Shown here: positions 61,306-64,000 of the stretch, piece after piece
Layout of the letters: every line of letters starts with the position of its first letter
Position numbering within the stretch: position 1 is the stretch's first letter
Assembly: GCA_036245525.1 (NCBI GenBank)
Contig: BTPG01000007.1
Coordinates: 167,304,148-167,368,147 of the forward strand
Direction: 5' to 3'
DNA: 64,000 bases
Origin: Semisulcospira habei
Taxonomy: Eukaryota; Mollusca; Gastropoda; Semisulcospiridae
Made by a program: the position numbers and the translations under genes
Notes under the pieces: model-generated
Databases searched by the model: none
The model's input: the letters and a program-made list of their open reading frames with translations, nothing else
Told to the model about the DNA's origin: nothing

Positions 61306-63874
61306 GTGAGTGGACCAGTCTGGGTTACCGCGCTAACGCCCTCATTTTAACCCACTGAGCCCCGACAAGCTACAACAGGCTGTGGTTCGCCCTTTGATAG
61401 TTCAAGGTTGGTGTCAAAACAGCGTGGCGCCTCCCGGCGCCAAGTTATTCTGACACCACCCTTGAACTATCACGGTCGAGCTGTCTCGCCAGGACTGTAT
61501 CGTAGACCTCAAATGATGTCTCAGAAATTTGATAATCTCGTCCTCATGGCCTACGCACTGATGTATTTCCCAAATTTTGGAGGCGTCATCTAACAACTAT
61601 GCACCAGGTGCAGGAGATGGATCGACCATGATAATTCAAGGGTAGTGTCAGATTAGCTTGGCGCCGATAGCCAAGCTGATCTGGCACTACCCTTGAATTA
61701 TCATGGTCGACTCATCTCCTGCTGTAGGGCGTCGGGGCTGAATGGGTGAAATGAGTGGAAGTCCGACGCATACATCAGTGGAAGTCTGACGCACACATCA
61801 GTGGAAGTCCGACGCACACATCAGTGGAAGTCTGACGCACACATCATCGGAAGTCCGACGCATACATCAGTGGAAGTCCGACGCATACATCAGTGGAAGT
61901 CCGACGCATGCATCAGTGGAAGTCCGACGCATACGTCAGTGGAAGTCCGACGCACACATCAGTGGAAGTCCGACGCACACATCAGTGGAAGTCCGACGCA
62001 CACATCAGTGGAAGTCCGACGCACACATCAGTGGAAGTCTGACGCACACATAATTGGAAGTCCGACGCATACATCAGTGGAAGTCCGACGCACACATCAG
62101 TGGAAGTCCGAAGCATGTATCAGTGGAAGTCCGACGCACACATCAGTGGAAGTCCGACGCACACATCAGTGGAAGTCCGACGCATACATCAGTGGAAGTC
62201 CGACGCATACATCAGTGGAAGTCCGACGCATGCATCAGTGGAAGTCCGACGCATACATCAGTGGAAGTCCGACGCATACATCAGTGGAATTCCGACGCAC
62301 ACATCAGTGGAAGTCCGACGCACACATCAGTGGAAGTCCGACGCACACATCAGTGGAAGTCTGACGCACACATCATCGGAAGTCCGACGCATACATCAGT
62401 GGAAGTCCGACGCATACATCAGTGGAAGTCCGACGCATGCATAAGTGGAAGTCCGACGCATACATCAGTGGAAGTCCGACGCACACATCAGTGGAAGTCC
62501 GACGCACACATCAGTGGAAGTCCGACGCACACATCAGTGGAAGTCCGACGCACACATCAGTGGAAGTCCGACGCACACATCAGTGGAAGTCTGACGCACA
62601 CATCATTGGAAGTCCGACGCATACATCAGTGGAAGTCCGACGCACACATCAGTGGAAGTCCGAAGCATGTATCAGTGGAAGTCCGACGCACACATCAGTG
62701 GAAGTCCGACGCACACATCAGTGGAAGTCCGACGCATACATCAATGGAAGTCCGACGCACACATCAGTGGAAGTCTGACGCACATATCGTGTACAGGCGA
62801 CGCAACGCTATGCATGCAGGATGAACGGCGAGACTATCCACTGCCGGAACTGCAGGTGTGACTCCCTCACTGTCAACACACTTCAAACGATGCTCCAGTG
62901 CAAGAGGCAAAGATTCTCACGAGCTCTCCAGCAGCCGGATGCAGATCGACTGAGTCCTATTCACCCCATCACTGCCAGTGCACGCAGGTTGCAATTAGTT
63001 TTGAAATCGTAAATCCAACGTCAAAGATCCGCGGTCGTCAAAGGAACGCGGATGGACAGTGGTTTTCAACAAGAGGCTTAGATCCCCATGAGCCCCCGCA
63101 GTTGCGGGGGCTCATGAGGATCTATACCTCTTGCAGTCTTGTGCTGCTCAGTTTTTCTCGGCAGTCAGCTGGATAACCCCGATGATGACAGTTGCGCCTG
63201 GAGGAGGTATAGCCCAAGGATACGTTTGCTGGGACGGCCAGGGGCAGGTACGGCCCAAGTATAGGAGAAGTAGATGTGGCCAAAAAACAACAACATACCA
63301 AGTCTAAAGGCCTATAGCCGTACAGCAAACACCTGACCCCCCTCCACACCCTCCCCGCCCCCAGGTTTCCTACGCCAGTGGCCCGCGTACAGCCAAGCAA
63401 AACTTGAATAAGGAAGCAAATTTAATCAATGTAGACCCAACGCACTACATGTACAGCTGGAGACAGATCGACCATGATACTTCAAGGCTAGTGCCAGACT
63501 AACTGGGCGCCTGATGACGCCCAGTCAATCTGGCACTAACCTTGAATTACCACGGTCGATCTGTCTCCTACAACTGGTACATAGTCGTTAGGTGACACCT
63601 CCAAAGTACGGGAAAAGCTGCCGGCTTGGGGTTAAAAGGGTTAATTAATCTACACCACCAGCACCACCCAGGACTAAGACAAGCTTTTGGTCAATGGGTT
63701 CTGCAGTTGGGCGCTGAATACAGCACTGAGACAGGGTAAGCTAGCTACATATCAAATGTTATGTCTACTTACAGGAAAACGGGGTGCAAATTTGCAGCGC
63801 CGTTTGAAAAGAGTGATGACGTGGGCATCTTCGCCCACCTGCAGGAGCTGCAACAACGCATCCATGAGCTGATG
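61163..63874 (+). CDS. Small secreted protein of unknown family, exons 2 and 3 (3' end beyond window)
   Basis: Coding exons 61163-61305 and 63775-63874 join in frame (phase 2, split codon GA|G) into 81 codons; the donor at 63874 is ATG|GTAAGC, so more exons follow outside. The N-terminus MAVGKAVLFGACALMVVMVA is a clear signal peptide, probably cleaved after TPVEG. The mature part starts QDRFPRRMARLLKNLVAQLA, then EKTGCKFAAPFEKSDDVGIF and a Leu-rich helix HLQELQQRIHELM that could form a coiled coil. One Cys is visible. I do not recognise the family. Confidence 0.65.
61347..61500. mobile_element. Family A MITE, diverged, in intron 2
   Basis: TTAACCCACTGAGCCCCGAC at the left. Core 61396-61471: GATAGTTCAAGGTTGGTGTC with GACACCACCCTTGAACTATC around a CGCCTCCCGGCG tip. 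The right terminus is unclear. Confidence 0.72.
61550..61751. mobile_element. Family A MITE, reverse orientation, shortened tip
   Basis: Arms GATAATTCAAGGGTAGTGTC and GGCACTACCCTTGAATTATC with the tip GGCGCCGATAGCCAAG; the right end CGGGGCTGAATGGGTGAA abuts the minisatellite. Confidence 0.8.
61752..62789. repeat. 23-bp minisatellite, about 45 units, with a 24-unit higher-order repeat
   Basis: The unit is AGTGGAAGTCCGACGCACACATC. Variants (CATACATC, CATGCATC, TCTGACG, ATCATCGG, AGCATGTATC) recur in the same order: the rare AAGCATGTATC unit is at 62111 and 62663, exactly 552 bp (24 units) apart; the ATCATCGG unit recurs after 529 bp (23 units). As 23 is not a multiple of 3 and no stops form, several frames stay open, giving spurious 23-residue repeat peptides. 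Confidence 0.95.
62898..62945. repeat. Family B arm fragment
   Basis: GTGCAAGAGGCAAAGATTCTCACGAG is one arm without a partner. Confidence 0.5.
62960..63177. mobile_element. Family B MITE
   Basis: TTCACCCCATCACTGCCAGTG to GGCAGTCAGCTGGATAA. Core 63070-63134: CAAGAGGCTTAGATCCCCATG with CATGAGGATCTATACCTCTTG, tip CCCCCGCAGTTGCGGGGG. The stretch 63180-63450 has no recognised feature. Confidence 0.8.
63450..63644. mobile_element. Family A MITE, altered core
   Basis: Core 63466-63562: GATCGACCATGATACTTCAAGG and CCTTGAATTACCACGGTCGATC, with CTAGTGCCAGACTAACTGGGCG / CGCCCAGTCAATCTGGCACTA inside. The right end is TTGGGGTTAAAAGGGTTAA. It ends 130 bp before exon 3. Confidence 0.8.
63775..63874 (+). 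CDS. Secreted-protein gene, exon 3
   Basis: The acceptor GTCTACTTACAG ends at 63774 and the donor GATG|GTAAGC follows 63874. The 100-bp exon continues the frame of exon 2 with no stop. Confidence 0.65.
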
Positions 63875-63894
63875 GTAAGCCTTCAATAGGTGAA

Positions 63895-64000
63895 AACGAG
63901 ACCACGTAACTCCTATACTGAAAGTCATTGATTGGCTTCCAATCCAATCCCGCATAAAGTTTGACTCATTCGTGGCCAGCGGTGCATCTGGATGCGCGGC
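63895..64000 (+). pseudogene. Possible CR1/L2-type LINE fragment at the window edge
   Basis: Read in shifted frames the DNA suggests DHVTPILKVIDWLPIQSRI, similar to the HVTPLLKHLHWLPVKQRIEY block of the LINE at 18865. It is too short to be sure. Confidence 0.4.

Noticed and set aside
61801..62861. Several overlapping long open frames (up to 256 codons)
   Set aside because: They are translations of the 23-bp minisatellite; all frames are open because the unit has no stop in any phase.

Overview
This is animal nuclear DNA: split genes with GT-AG introns, many SSRs, LINEs, tRNA-derived SINEs, DIRS retrotransposons and a very high density of palindromic MITEs. The SFSWAP and Tctex1 protein sequences, the DIRS family and the ATCA-tailed retroposons fit a lophotrochozoan, most likely a marine gastropod mollusc. 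The phylum is an inference; no sequence here identifies the species.

Layout. 1-3969: a retroposon tail, a fragment of 5S rRNA, and an old 5'-truncated DIRS-like retrotransposon in sense orientation. 4362-15715 (+): the 3' half of an SFSWAP (suppressor-of-white-apricot) splicing-regulator gene. Six exons join in one continuous frame of 697 codons plus a stop. Its largest intron carries a complete, apparently young 6.44-kb DIRS element on the opposite strand, beginning 9 nt after the 5' splice site. 15.7-41 kb: SFSWAP 3' flank, then repeat-dominated DNA with a CR1/L2-type LINE fragment (18.9-20.0 kb) and a nearly complete APE-type LINE (26334-30266) bounded by a 12-bp target duplication. 41214-56972 (+): a Tctex1-domain dynein light chain gene, with a short first coding exon, a roughly 15-kb intron full of repeats, and a last exon holding the whole domain. 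60.4-64 kb (+): a TATA promoter, a non-coding first exon, a signal-peptide exon and a third exon of a small secreted protein that runs off the window; its second intron contains a 45-unit 23-bp minisatellite.

The most distinctive content is a network of TTAA-bounded palindromic elements (families A, B, D and E here, more than 40 copies) together with other fold-back families (C, F, G, H, K, L, O and others). Families A, B, D and E have unrelated hairpin cores but share TTAA ends and short outer termini of the type TTAACCC...GGGTTAA, and neighbouring elements of different families share a single TTAA. Within each family the two stem arms change together from copy to copy. This is arm covariation, as expected if arms are corrected against each other or if copies arise from a folded template.
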